Assembly: GCA_046349355.1 (NCBI GenBank)
Contig: JAXMCM010000015.1
Coordinates: 124,001 to 188,000 of the forward strand
Origin: CALKJU01 sp046349355
GTDB taxonomy: Bacteria; Pseudomonadota; Alphaproteobacteria; Geminicoccales; Geminicoccaceae
Length of the DNA: 64,000 nt
Direction: 5' to 3'
The position numbers were made by a program, and so were the translations under genes. The notes under the pieces were generated by a model, which saw only the letters and a list, made by a program, of their open reading frames with translations, was not told the DNA's origin and ran no database searches. This document shows, one piece after another, positions 7,656 to 16,912 of the stretch (position 1 is the stretch's first letter; each line of letters starts with the position of its first letter).

Positions 7656-9520
7656 TGCCGGAGCTTGAGTTCGGCTGGCGCACGGCCGTTGCCGCCCTCC
7701 TCCTCACGCTGCTCGCCGCCTGCTCGCGGGGCGGTGGCGACGAGCCGGTCTTCGATGACGGCGACGATGCGGCGATCGCGATTCCCTACGACGTGCGGAT
7801 CGAGGGCGACATTCCTCCCGATCTCCGCTCCCACCTGCTTGCCGCATCCAGTGCCGAGCAGCTGCGCTCGCGGCCTCCGGCCAGCGACCTGATCCTGCGC
7901 CGGCGTGCCAACGCCGATGTCGCGACATTGGAGAAGGCGCTGCAATCGCAGGGCTACTACGACGGCAAGGTAACCTTCGGCATCGCCCGGGACCCGGGAA
8001 AGGACGGCGCAGCAGCCTCGGGTCCGCTCGTGATGCTGGCGGCACCACCAACCCATGTCACCTTCACGGTCGATCCAGGCCGACGCTACGCGGTCTCGGC
8101 CGTGCGCATCCAGGCAAGCGGGCCGGACCCTGGCTTCCGCACCCCGACGCCGGCCGAGATCGGGCTGACCGTAGGCTCGCCGGCAACGGCCCAGTCCGTC
8201 CTCGATGCCGAGCAGCAGCTCCTCGTCCTGACGCGGCGTCAGGCCCGGCCGCTCGCCAGGCTCGAGCCACGCACCACCATCATCGACCGTGCCAGCGGCT
8301 CGCTGGAGGTGACGCTGCGGATCGAGCCGGGCCCTCCGGCGGTGTTCGGCGACATCACCTTCGACGGCCGCACCGATGTCCGCGACAACTTCCTGCGCAA
8401 GCGCCTGCCCTTCCAGTCCGGCGACCCGTACGATCCGGAGCTGGTCGAGCGCGGGAGGCGACGGCTGATCGAGACCAACCTGTTCTCCACGGTCCGGGTG
8501 ATGCCCGGCACCGAGCTCGACGAGAACGGGCGCATCCCGATCGCCTACGAGGTCAATGCCCGACGCCACCGCACGATCGGCGGCGGCCTCGGCTACGAGA
8601 CCGACACCGGCGCCAGCGCGCGCGCCTACTGGGAGCACCGCAACATCTTCCGGGAGGGCGAACGCCTGCGCACGGAGCTCGATGTCGGCCAGACCGAGCA
8701 GAAGGCGCAGGTCGACTTCCGCAAGCCGGACATGGTTCCCGGGCTCGGCCTGATCGCCAGCCTCGTCGCCGGCAACAGCGAGACGGACGCCTACGACAGC
8801 ACCACCGTCCGGGCCAGCACGGGGCTGGAGTACCAGGTGACGGAACGGGTGCTCGCCACCGGCTCGGTCTCCTACCGCTATGCCGACATCGACGACGACG
8901 GCGAGCGGTCGCGCTTCGGTCTGATCTCGTTCCCGGGCCAGGTCGACTGGGACTTCAGCGACGACCTGCTCGATCCGACGCGCGGCGGCCGGATCAGCGC
9001 GTTCGCCGCCCCCTACACCAACACCATCGGCTCGCCCCTCACCTTCGCCAAGGCGCAGCTGACCCATACGCGCTACGTGCCGCTGCTCGACGAGCATCGG
9101 CTGGTGCTGGCGCTGCGCGGCAGCGTCGGGGCGATGGACGGGGCATCGCGCGCCGACATTCCGGCCGACGAGCGCTTCTACGCCGGCGGCGGCGGCTCCG
9201 TGCGCGGCGTCGCCTACCAGCTGGCCGGCCCGGTCGACGACGACGAGAAGCCGCTGGGCGGCCGTTCGCTGGCCGAGTTCAGCGTCGAGTTCCGCACCCG
9301 CTTCACGGACAGCATCGGCGCGGTCGCCTTTCTCGACGGCGGAAGCGTCTACGATTCGCCGCTGCCCGACTTCTCGGGAACCATGCGCCTCGGCACCGGT
9401 CTCGGCCTGCGCTACATCACCGGCATCGGGCCGGTCCGCCTCGATGTCGGCGTGCCCGTGAACCCGCGCGATTTCGATGACCCGTACCAGATCTACGTCA
9501 GCATCGGTCAGGCGTTCTGA
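7655..9520 (+). CDS. tamA: TamA, BamA/Omp85-type outer-membrane assembly protein with lipobox
   Basis: Outer-membrane partner of TamB in envelope protein or lipid transport. The protein has 621 residues. POTRA-like modules occupy roughly residues 40-290, including QSQGYYDGKVTFGI and a module ending near LIETNLFSTVRVMPGTELD. The C-terminal Omp85 barrel has the family hallmarks GGGGSVRGVAYQ near residue 510 and a final strand DPYQIYVSIGQAF ending in Phe. The start overlaps the preceding stop (ATGA). Unusually, the N-terminus (LLLTLLAAC, Cys23) is a textbook lipoprotein signal rather than an ordinary signal peptide. tamB follows after about 60 bp, confirming the assignment. Confidence 0.92.
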   Translation: MPELEFGWRTAVAALLLTLLAACSRGGGDEPVFDDGDDAAIAIPYDVRIEGDIPPDLRSHLLAASSAEQLRSRPPASDLILRRRANADVATLEKALQSQGYYDGKVTFGIARDPGKDGAAASGPLVMLAAPPTHVTFTVDPGRRYAVSAVRIQASGPDPGFRTPTPAEIGLTVGSPATAQSVLDAEQQLLVLTRRQARPLARLEPRTTIIDRASGSLEVTLRIEPGPPAVFGDITFDGRTDVRDNFLRKRLPFQSGDPYDPELVERGRRRLIETNLFSTVRVMPGTELDENGRIPIAYEVNARRHRTIGGGLGYETDTGASARAYWEHRNIFREGERLRTELDVGQTEQKAQVDFRKPDMVPGLGLIASLVAGNSETDAYDSTTVRASTGLEYQVTERVLATGSVSYRYADIDDDGERSRFGLISFPGQVDWDFSDDLLDPTRGGRISAFAAPYTNTIGSPLTFAKAQLTHTRYVPLLDEHRLVLALRGSVGAMDGASRADIPADERFYAGGGGSVRGVAYQLAGPVDDDEKPLGGRSLAEFSVEFRTRFTDSIGAVAFLDGGSVYDSPLPDFSGTMRLGTGLGLRYITGIGPVRLDVGVPVNPRDFDDPYQIYVSIGQAF

Positions 9521-9583
9521 CGCCATGGATCGATGGCCCGCGCCGGTTCCTGTAGGGTGCGGCAAGGCAAGGGAGTCGTGCTG

Positions 9584-12500
9584 ATGCGCAGGGTGCTGAC
9601 CGGCATCGCGATCGTCGTCGGGGCGTTGTGCGCCCTGTTCGGCGCCGCCTTCGCCGTCGCCCAGACGCAGACCGCCAAGGACCGCATCGGCAGCGTCCTC
9701 CAGCAGCAGCTGTCCGAGCCGGGCCGCGAGGCGACCGTGGAAGGGCTTGGCGGGCTCATCCCGTTCGACATCCGGCTCGGCCGCCTCGCCCTGTCCGACG
9801 ATCGCGGCACCTGGCTCGAAGTCGACGACGCCCGGGTCGACCTCGCCCCGGCCGACCTGCTCGCCGGCCGGATTGTCGTCCGCGAGGCCGGCGCGCGTCG
9901 CGTGCGCATCGATCGCGCGCCCGAAGGCGGGCCGACGCCGGCGCCGGAACGCGAGCCGTCCGGCATCCCGTCGCTGCCGGAGAGCCTGCCGGTCTTCCGG
10001 GTCGACCGCCTCTATGTCGACAGCCTCGAGCTCGGCCGCGAGCTTGCCGGCCAGGATGCGGTCTTCCGGCTCGACGGCGATGCCGGCAGCGGCGCCACGG
10101 GCCGGAACCTGACGGCAAGGCTCGACCTCGACCGCACCGACCAGCCGACCGCCACGGCCCGGCTCCGCGCCGACCTCGACCTCGCCGCCCGCAGCGTCGA
10201 CCTCGCCCTCACCGCGAGCGAGACCGGCGGCCTGATGGCCGGCCTGACCGGACGGCCCGATGCCGGTGCGCTCAGCGTCGACGTGCAGGCCAAGGGGCCC
10301 CTGCGCGATCTGCGGGCCAGCGTGAAGGCCGACGTCGTCAACCTCGCCGACCTCGACGCCGCGCTGGCGCTGGCCGTCGAGCCCCGCCCCGACATCGACC
10401 TCACCGGCCGGTTCACCGTCGCCGACGGCGTGCTGCCGGCCGAGCTCGCCAGCCTGCTCGGGCCTGCGGTGAACCTGCGGGTCAAGGGCGGCCAGCGCGA
10501 CGCGAACCGGCTGGCGCTCGACGAGCTCGCCCTCGATGCCAAGGCCTTCACCGTCAAGGGCAGCGGTGCCGCCGAGCTCGACCAGCGCAAGCTGGACGGC
10601 CGGATCACCGTCGATGTTCCGACCCTTGCCGCTGCCAGCGCGATCGCCGGCACCCCGCTCGCGGGACGGGTGCAGCTCGTCGCCACCGCCACCGGCGATC
10701 CCTATCTGCCCGAGGTCCGGCTGGACCTCACGGCCGACGCGATCGAGGCCGCCGCGCTGGCCGCGTCGAGGGTGACGACGCAGCTCGACCTGCGCTCGCT
10801 CGGCCCGCTCGACCAGGGCTACGCCGGCGTGTCGCTAGCCGGCGCCGGTGCCGCCACGGACGTGCGCCTCAACGGCGGACCGGCGCCGGGCTTCGCCGCC
10901 CCGACCTGGCGGATCGCGGCGCAGGTGCCGCGCGCGGGCGACGCCCGCATCGACGAGCTCGCGGTCGACACCGGCACGGCCAGTGCCCGACTTTCCGGTA
11001 CCGTCGACGTCGCCACGCTTGGCGGCAAGGCGCGCCTCGACGTGGCGGCCCCCGATCTCGCGAAGCTGATGGCGTCGCTCGGCGCCTTCGCTCCGGCCGG
11101 CCTCCCGCTGGCCGGCAGCCTTACCGCTGCCGCCGACGCCGTGATCGAGACCGGCGCCGAGGTGACCACCGCGCAGGTCAGCATCGAGGGTGCCGGCCTG
11201 CAGGGCCTCCCGCCGGGCGCCGCCGAGCTTGTCGGAGCCTCGCCCTCCCTGAAGGGCACCGTCGCCTATGCTACCACCAACGAGATCCGTGTTGCCGGGC
11301 TGAACTTCGCTGGCGCGGGCGCCTCGCTGGGCGGCGACGTGCGTGCCGGCTTCGCCGACCGCTCGCTGGGCGGCACCGTCGAGGCGAGCGTGCCCGATCT
11401 GGCCGTCCTGTCGGCGGTTGCCGGGCAGCCGCTCAAGGGCAGCGCCCGGGCCAAGGCCTCGCTGGGCGGAACCTTGGACCGCCCGGACCTTGCGGTGTCG
11501 AGCACCGTCGATGCCCTCGAGGTCGCCGGTCAGGCCTTCCGCAGCGTCACCCTCGACGCGAAGTCGGTGGGTCTGCCCGACTCGATGAACGGCACGGCGC
11601 GCCTCGTCGCGACCCAGGAGCAGGGCGAGGCCTCCCTCGCCACAGGCTTCGCCCTCGCCGGCGACAACCTCGACCTGTCCGACGTCCAGCTCGCCGCGCC
11701 GGCGACGAAGGTCACCGGCAGTGCCGCCGTGAACCTCGCGAGCCTGCTGACCTCCGGCCGGATCGAGGGCAGCATCGACGATCTCGCCGCCCTACGCCCC
11801 TGGCACGGCCAGCAGCTGGCCGGCCGCATCGGCCTGCGTGCCGACCTGACGACACCGCAGGGCCGCCAGGACGCCACCATCCAGCTCGACGCCACCGACG
11901 TGGCCGGCGACTTCGGCAGCCTGCGCAGCCTCGACGCCAGGGCTGCGCTCGCCGACGCCTTCGGGCGCGGCGGGCTCGACGCCACGGTCAACCTCAGCGC
12001 CTTCGAGCGGCCGGACCTCGCCGTCGATTCGGCCTCCCTTACGGCCAGGGGTGCGATCGCCGATGCGGCGCTCACGCTGGCGGCCAAGGGCCAGCAGCAG
12101 GCGTTGCCGTTCGACCTGTCGACCGATGCGCGCGTGCGCATGCTGGGGGCGCCACGCCGCCTGGACGTCGAGCGACTGCAGGGCCTCTACGCCGGCCAGA
12201 CGATCGAGCTGCGGCAACCGGCCCGGCTCGTCCTCGACAAGGGTGTGCTCGATCTCGACCAGCTCGACCTCAAGGTTGGTCAGGCCCAGGTCCAGGGCAA
12301 TCTCCGGATGGGTGGCGGCCGCGTTCGCGCCGACGCCTCCCTCAGCCAGTTCCCGCTGGCGATGCTCGCCAGCCTCGGCGGTCCCGATCTCGAGGGCGAG
12401 GCCAATGCCCGGCTTGCCCTGTCCGGGTCGACCCGGTCGCCCGACGCGACGCTGTCGCTCGAGATCCCGCACCTGCACGGCGACGGGGTGAGCCGCGACA

Positions 12501-13933
12501 TCCCGCCCGCGGCGCTGGTGGCCGAGGCCAGGATCGGCAACGGCCGCCTCGACGCCGACCTCCGCCTCGACAAGGTCACCGACAAGCCGATCACCGCCTC
12601 GGTGCAGGCGCCGGTGAACTTCGCGCTCGAGCCGTTCCTGTTCGACCTGCCGCCGAAGGGAGCGATCAGCGGGCGCCTCGACGGCGAGGCCGACCTCGCC
12701 CGCATCGCCGAGATCGCGGCCCTCGACGGCCAGCGCCTCGCCGGGCCTGCCACCGTGGCCGTGAGCGTGTCGGGCACGCTGGCCGATCCGCGGATCGGCG
12801 GCCGCGTCGACATCGGCCCGGCCACCATCGAGGACGCCGTCACCGGCGCGCTCTACCGCGACGTCAGGCTGGCGCTGATCGGCGACGGCAGGCGCGTGGT
12901 CGTCGAGCAGCTCGCCGCCACGAGCCGCAACGGCGGGACGATCGGCGGCAGGGGCGACCTCGAGCTGCTGCCCGACGGCGGCCTGCGCTATGCCCTCGAC
13001 GTCGACCTCGCCAATGCCGAGGTCCTGCGCAACGACCTCGGCACGGTGCTGACCTCCGGCAAGCTCGGCCTGCGCGATGCCGACGGCCAGGCCAGGCTGG
13101 CCGGCCGCCTCGACATCCAGCGCGCCAGCCTGCAGATCCCGGGATCGGGCGGCCCGTCGATCCCGACCCTCGACATCGTCGAGGCCGGCGCCGCGCCCGA
13201 GCCGGCCGCCGGTCCTGCCCGGCGGCCCTTCGATCTCGTCCTCGACGTCACGGTGGATGCGCCCGCCCGGGTCTTCGTCCGCGGCCGCGGCCTCGACTCC
13301 GAGTGGGGCGGCAGCGTCACCGCCAAGGGCCCGCTCAGCGCGCTCGATGTCCTCGGCCGCATCGAGTTCCGGCGCGGTTTCCTCGATTTCCTCGACCGCC
13401 GGTTCCAGGTCCGGAGCGGCACCGTGACCTTCGACGGCGCCCGGCCGCCGATCCCGGACATCAATCTCGAGGCCACCGCCGAGACCGCGAGCATCGTCGC
13501 CGTGGTCAAGGTCACGGGACCGGCCAACGACCCCAAGCTCGAGCTCACCAGCGAGCCGCCGCTGCCGCGCGACGAGGTCCTGGCCCAGCTGCTGTTCGGC
13601 CGGGACATGTCGCAGATCACCCCGGCGCAGGGGCTGCGCCTCGCCAACGCCGTCGCCATGCTCGACGGCCAGGGCGTCGATCTCTTCGGCAAGGTCCGCG
13701 ACACGCTGGGCCTCGACACCCTCGACGTCGCCGGCCAGTCGCAGGAGGACGCCAACCTCCGCGCCGGCAAGTACATCGCCGACAACGTCTACCTGGAGGC
13801 CCAGCAGGGTCTGCAGGAAGGCACCGGCGGCCTGCGCATGCAGATCGACCTCACCCCGAACCTGAATGTCTCGACCAGCGTCAACGACGCCTCGCAGACC
13901 GGCGTCGGCGTCGGCTGGAAGATGGACTATTGA
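9584..13933 (+). CDS. tamB: TamB, translocation and assembly module inner-membrane protein (DUF490)
   Basis: Very long periplasm-spanning protein (1449 residues) anchored by one N-terminal helix (VLTGIAIVVGALCALFGAAF), working with TamA in moving substrates to the outer membrane. The body is a long series of beta-rich repeats of the AsmA/TamB type. The conserved C-terminal DUF490 region is clear: GRIEFRRGFLDFLDRRF, then LLFGRDMSQITPAQGLRLA, and a final region ending LNVSTSVNDASQTGVGVGWK. The ATG at 9584 has AAGGGAG about eight bases upstream; the frame extends 51 bp further upstream without a plausible signal. Its stop overlaps the TTG start of the next gene. Confidence 0.93.
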   Translation: MRRVLTGIAIVVGALCALFGAAFAVAQTQTAKDRIGSVLQQQLSEPGREATVEGLGGLIPFDIRLGRLALSDDRGTWLEVDDARVDLAPADLLAGRIVVREAGARRVRIDRAPEGGPTPAPEREPSGIPSLPESLPVFRVDRLYVDSLELGRELAGQDAVFRLDGDAGSGATGRNLTARLDLDRTDQPTATARLRADLDLAARSVDLALTASETGGLMAGLTGRPDAGALSVDVQAKGPLRDLRASVKADVVNLADLDAALALAVEPRPDIDLTGRFTVADGVLPAELASLLGPAVNLRVKGGQRDANRLALDELALDAKAFTVKGSGAAELDQRKLDGRITVDVPTLAAASAIAGTPLAGRVQLVATATGDPYLPEVRLDLTADAIEAAALAASRVTTQLDLRSLGPLDQGYAGVSLAGAGAATDVRLNGGPAPGFAAPTWRIAAQVPRAGDARIDELAVDTGTASARLSGTVDVATLGGKARLDVAAPDLAKLMASLGAFAPAGLPLAGSLTAAADAVIETGAEVTTAQVSIEGAGLQGLPPGAAELVGASPSLKGTVAYATTNEIRVAGLNFAGAGASLGGDVRAGFADRSLGGTVEASVPDLAVLSAVAGQPLKGSARAKASLGGTLDRPDLAVSSTVDALEVAGQAFRSVTLDAKSVGLPDSMNGTARLVATQEQGEASLATGFALAGDNLDLSDVQLAAPATKVTGSAAVNLASLLTSGRIEGSIDDLAALRPWHGQQLAGRIGLRADLTTPQGRQDATIQLDATDVAGDFGSLRSLDARAALADAFGRGGLDATVNLSAFERPDLAVDSASLTARGAIADAALTLAAKGQQQALPFDLSTDARVRMLGAPRRLDVERLQGLYAGQTIELRQPARLVLDKGVLDLDQLDLKVGQAQVQGNLRMGGGRVRADASLSQFPLAMLASLGGPDLEGEANARLALSGSTRSPDATLSLEIPHLHGDGVSRDIPPAALVAEARIGNGRLDADLRLDKVTDKPITASVQAPVNFALEPFLFDLPPKGAISGRLDGEADLARIAEIAALDGQRLAGPATVAVSVSGTLADPRIGGRVDIGPATIEDAVTGALYRDVRLALIGDGRRVVVEQLAATSRNGGTIGGRGDLELLPDGGLRYALDVDLANAEVLRNDLGTVLTSGKLGLRDADGQARLAGRLDIQRASLQIPGSGGPSIPTLDIVEAGAAPEPAAGPARRPFDLVLDVTVDAPARVFVRGRGLDSEWGGSVTAKGPLSALDVLGRIEFRRGFLDFLDRRFQVRSGTVTFDGARPPIPDINLEATAETASIVAVVKVTGPANDPKLELTSEPPLPRDEVLAQLLFGRDMSQITPAQGLRLANAVAMLDGQGVDLFGKVRDTLGLDTLDVAGQSQEDANLRAGKYIADNVYLEAQQGLQEGTGGLRMQIDLTPNLNVSTSVNDASQTGVGVGWKMDY

Positions 13934-14760
13934 GCCCGCCCGATCCGTTCCGGGCGCCGGGCGATGCCCATGGCGCCACCTTCGGCACGCCCGGCGACGT
14001 CAACTGGCTGGGCCTGTGGACGCTCTACCTCAAGGAGGTGCGCCGCTTCCTCAAGGTGGCGACGCAGACGGTCCTGGCGCCGGTGATCACCACCCTGATC
14101 TTCCTGGCCGTCTTCGCGCTGGCCCTGGGCGGTGCGCAACGCCAGATCGGCGGCTTCGACTACCTGCAGTTCCTCGCCCCCGGCCTGCTGACCATGGCCG
14201 TGGTGCAGAACGCGTTCGCCAACACCTCGTCGTCGATCATGATCGCCAAGGTGCAGGGCAACATCGTCGACTACCTGATGCCGCCGCTCAGTCCGGGCGA
14301 GCTGACCTTCGGCATCGTCATGGGCGGCGTCACCCGCGGGCTGCTGGTCGCCGTGGCCGTCGGCCTCGCCCTGGAGCCGTTCGTATCCATGGTGCCGGCG
14401 CATCCGCTCGCCATGCTGGCGAGCCTGCTGCTGGCCTCGACGCTGCTGTCGCTGGTGGGCCTGCTCACCGCCCTGTGGGCCGACAAGTTCGAGCAGCTGG
14501 CGACCGCCACGAACCTCGTGATCACGCCCCTCTCGTTCCTCTCCGGCACCTTCTACACCATCCACGACCTGCCCGAACCGTTCCACCTCCTCGCCCTGAT
14601 CAACCCGTTCTTCTACATGATCGACGGCATGCGCTGGGCGGCGATCGACCATGCGGACGGATCGGTTGCGGTCGGCTATGTCGTGCTCATCGTGGTGACG
14701 GCAGCGCTGTGGGTCTTGACGCAGCGCCTCGTCGGTGCGGGATACAAGCTGAAGGCCTGA
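13930..14760 (+). CDS. ABC-2 type transporter permease (no ATPase partner here)
   Basis: Inner-membrane permease of 276 residues with about six helices, of the ABC-2/YadH type that exports drugs or glycoconjugates. Recognisable segments are LYLKEVRRFLKVATQTVLAPV at the first helix, the central FLAPGLLTMAVVQNAF, and the conserved late segment LSFLSGTFYTIHDLPEPFH followed by INPFFYMIDGMRW. The only sensible start is TTG at 13930, which overlaps the tamB stop as TTGA. Such permeases usually sit beside their ATPase, but both neighbours here are unrelated, so the ATPase must be encoded elsewhere. Substrate unknown. Confidence 0.85.
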   Translation: MSPPDPFRAPGDAHGATFGTPGDVNWLGLWTLYLKEVRRFLKVATQTVLAPVITTLIFLAVFALALGGAQRQIGGFDYLQFLAPGLLTMAVVQNAFANTSSSIMIAKVQGNIVDYLMPPLSPGELTFGIVMGGVTRGLLVAVAVGLALEPFVSMVPAHPLAMLASLLLASTLLSLVGLLTALWADKFEQLATATNLVITPLSFLSGTFYTIHDLPEPFHLLALINPFFYMIDGMRWAAIDHADGSVAVGYVVLIVVTAALWVLTQRLVGAGYKLKA

Positions 14761-14789
14761 GAAAAGGGCCGGCGCCAGGGGGGCAGATC

Positions 14790-15932
14790 GTGGCGGTGGT
14801 ACGGGTCGGCATGGTCGGTGGCGGCTTCATGGGCCGCGTGTACTCATTGGCACTGGGGGCCGTGAACGGCCTCGCCTCGTCCGACGTGCCGCGCACCGAG
14901 CGCGCCCGCTTCGCCGACCAGTCGCCGGAGGTTGCGTCCCAGATCGCAGCGGCCTGGGGCTGGGCCAGGCACGGCACGAACTGGCAGGAGGTCACGCGCG
15001 ATCCCGAGATCGACCTCGTCCTCGTGCTGACGCCCAACGACACCCATGCCGAGATCGCGGTCGACGCCCTGAAGCATGGCAAGCACGTGCTGTGCGAGAA
15101 GCCGCTGAGCAACACCCTCGCCGGCGCGCGGGCGATGTACAAGGCGGCCAAGGCCAGCGGGAAGGCGCACCAGGTCGGGTTCGCCTACCGCAAGTGGCCG
15201 GCCATCCAGGTCGCCCAGGAGATCGTCCGCTCGGGCGAGCTCGGCGACATCGTCCACTACCGCGGGCGCTACTTCCACGACTACGCGCTCGACCCCGAGA
15301 TGCCGTTCACCTGGCGCCTCGACAAGAAGATCTCCGGCGGCGGCAGCGGTGCCGACATCGGCAGCCACGTCATCGACACCGCCCGCTTCCTGCGCGGCCG
15401 CGAGATCACCAGCGTCTGCGCCATCCAGCGGACCTACATCAAGGAGCGCCCGGTGGCCGGCCGCAAGGGCGAGCGGCGCAAGGTCGACGTCGACGACCTG
15501 ACCGACATGCTGGTCGAGTTCGACGACGGCGTGCCGGGCGTGCTGCAGACCAACTGGCTGGTCGGCGGCCACAAGATCGACCTCGGCTTCGCCGTGCACG
15601 GTACCCGCGGCTCGGTCGAGTTCACCTCCGAGCAGACCAACGAGCTGAAGCTCTACCGCGGGACCGACCCGGCCCGCGAGAGCGGCTTCAAGACCATCCC
15701 GATCGGCCCGGCGCACAAGGGCTTCGACATGTTCTGGCCGGTGCCCGGCATGGGGCTGAGCTTCGCCGACGGCTTCGTCGTGGGCCTGCGCGACATGCTG
15801 CGCAGCATTGCCGGCAACACCCCGGCGACGCCCAGCTTCCTCGACGGCATGCGCGCCAACGAGGTCGTCGCCGCGGCCCAGGCCTCGGCCCAGGCCCGGG
15901 CCTGGCAGAACGTCGACCACGTCCGGGCCTGA
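14790..15932 (+). CDS. Gfo/Idh/MocA-family NAD(P)-dependent oxidoreductase
   Basis: Probable cytosolic sugar or polyol dehydrogenase, 380 residues. The N-terminal Rossmann motif is GMVGGGFMGRVY; the catalytic-lysine motif is LCEKPLSNT; the C-terminal domain has the family pattern GADIGSHVIDTARFL, with its putative catalytic His. The GTG at 14790 follows a run of six G residues at a proper ribosome-site distance. A TIM-barrel isomerase/epimerase follows after 11 bp, the usual partner of these enzymes in inositol or uncommon-sugar catabolism. The substrate cannot be read from the sequence. Confidence 0.88.
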   Translation: MAVVRVGMVGGGFMGRVYSLALGAVNGLASSDVPRTERARFADQSPEVASQIAAAWGWARHGTNWQEVTRDPEIDLVLVLTPNDTHAEIAVDALKHGKHVLCEKPLSNTLAGARAMYKAAKASGKAHQVGFAYRKWPAIQVAQEIVRSGELGDIVHYRGRYFHDYALDPEMPFTWRLDKKISGGGSGADIGSHVIDTARFLRGREITSVCAIQRTYIKERPVAGRKGERRKVDVDDLTDMLVEFDDGVPGVLQTNWLVGGHKIDLGFAVHGTRGSVEFTSEQTNELKLYRGTDPARESGFKTIPIGPAHKGFDMFWPVPGMGLSFADGFVVGLRDMLRSIAGNTPATPSFLDGMRANEVVAAAQASAQARAWQNVDHVRA

Positions 15933-15943
15933 GGAACGCCGCG

Positions 15944-16843
15944 ATGGCCGTCCGCCTCGCCAACAGCCCGTGCTCCTGGGGTGTCGACTATGCCGACGCC
16001 CCGGACAACCCGCCCTGGGTGCGCGTGCTCGACCAGATCGCCGAGGCCGGCTACCGCCACACCGAGCTCGGCCCGGTCGGCTACTATCCCGAGGATCCGG
16101 TCCGGCTGAAGGCCGAGATGGACCGCCGCGGCCTCTCGGTGGCGGCCGGCTTCATCTTCCAGCCCCTGCACGATCCGGGCGCACGCGCCGGCGTCCTCGA
16201 GGTCACCCGCCGGACCTTGCGGATGCTGTCGGGTCTCGGGGCCCGTCATCTCGTGGTGATCGACCACATCTCGCGCGAGCGCGGCATCGCCGCCGGCCGC
16301 CCGGACGCCGCGCCGCGGCTCGATCCCGCCGCCTGGCGGGCGATGATGGCGACGATCGCCGAGGTCGGCCGGCTCGCCCGCGACCACGGGATCGGCGCCG
16401 TCCTGCACCCGCACGCCGCCTGCTACATCGAGTATGCGGACGAGGTCGACCGGGCGATGGCCGATGTCGGCGAGGACCTGCTCGGCCTGTGCATCGACAC
16501 CGGCCATTCGGCCTATGCCGGCATCGATCCGACGGCCCTGCTGCGCAAGTACGGGCGCCGGACCACCTACCTGCACTTCAAGGATGTCGATCGCCGGGTC
16601 CTTGACGCCGTCGTCGCCGAGCGGCTCGACTTCGACGCGGCCGTCGGCCGCAAGGTGTTCACCCCGCTGGGCAAGGGTTGCGTCGACTTCGAGGCGTTCC
16701 GGATCGCGCTGACCGAGCTCGGCTACGACGGCGTGGGCAACATCGAGCAGGACATCGACCCCACCGGCGATGCCGATCCTCTTGCCAACGCGATCGAGAG
16801 CCGGCTCTTTCTCGAGCGAAGCGGGGTGGCCGTACCCGCCTGA
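15944..16843 (+). CDS. Sugar phosphate isomerase/epimerase, xylose-isomerase-like TIM barrel (IolE-like)
   Basis: Cytosolic TIM-barrel enzyme of 299 residues, similar in layout to inosose dehydratase IolE and related epimerases. Visible blocks are ANSPCSWGVDYADAP at the N-terminus, HTELGPVGYYPEDP, LHPHAACYIEYADEVDRAM with metal-binding His/Glu candidates, LGLCIDTGHSAYAGIDP (Asp and His metal ligands), TYLHFKDVD, and the final Glu in GNIEQDID. GAGGA lies eight bases before the ATG. It forms a two-gene unit with the upstream dehydrogenase. It could act on inosose, a keto-sugar or hydroxypyruvate; no deciding residue can be pointed out. Confidence 0.85.
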   Translation: MAVRLANSPCSWGVDYADAPDNPPWVRVLDQIAEAGYRHTELGPVGYYPEDPVRLKAEMDRRGLSVAAGFIFQPLHDPGARAGVLEVTRRTLRMLSGLGARHLVVIDHISRERGIAAGRPDAAPRLDPAAWRAMMATIAEVGRLARDHGIGAVLHPHAACYIEYADEVDRAMADVGEDLLGLCIDTGHSAYAGIDPTALLRKYGRRTTYLHFKDVDRRVLDAVVAERLDFDAAVGRKVFTPLGKGCVDFEAFRIALTELGYDGVGNIEQDIDPTGDADPLANAIESRLFLERSGVAVPA

Positions 16844-16876
16844 GGTCCGGCCACCGTTCCGCTCGTCTCACCGTCG

Positions 16877-16891
16877 GCCCCGTTTCGGGGC
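16877..16891 (+). terminator. Small GC hairpin between the isomerase gene and argD
   Basis: GCCCCG-TTT-CGGGGC forms a perfect 6-bp stem 34 bp after the isomerase stop. There is no clear T-run afterwards, so this is a weak terminator candidate. Confidence 0.3.
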
Positions 16892-16912
16892 TCCAGCTGG
16901 ATTCCGATTGCC

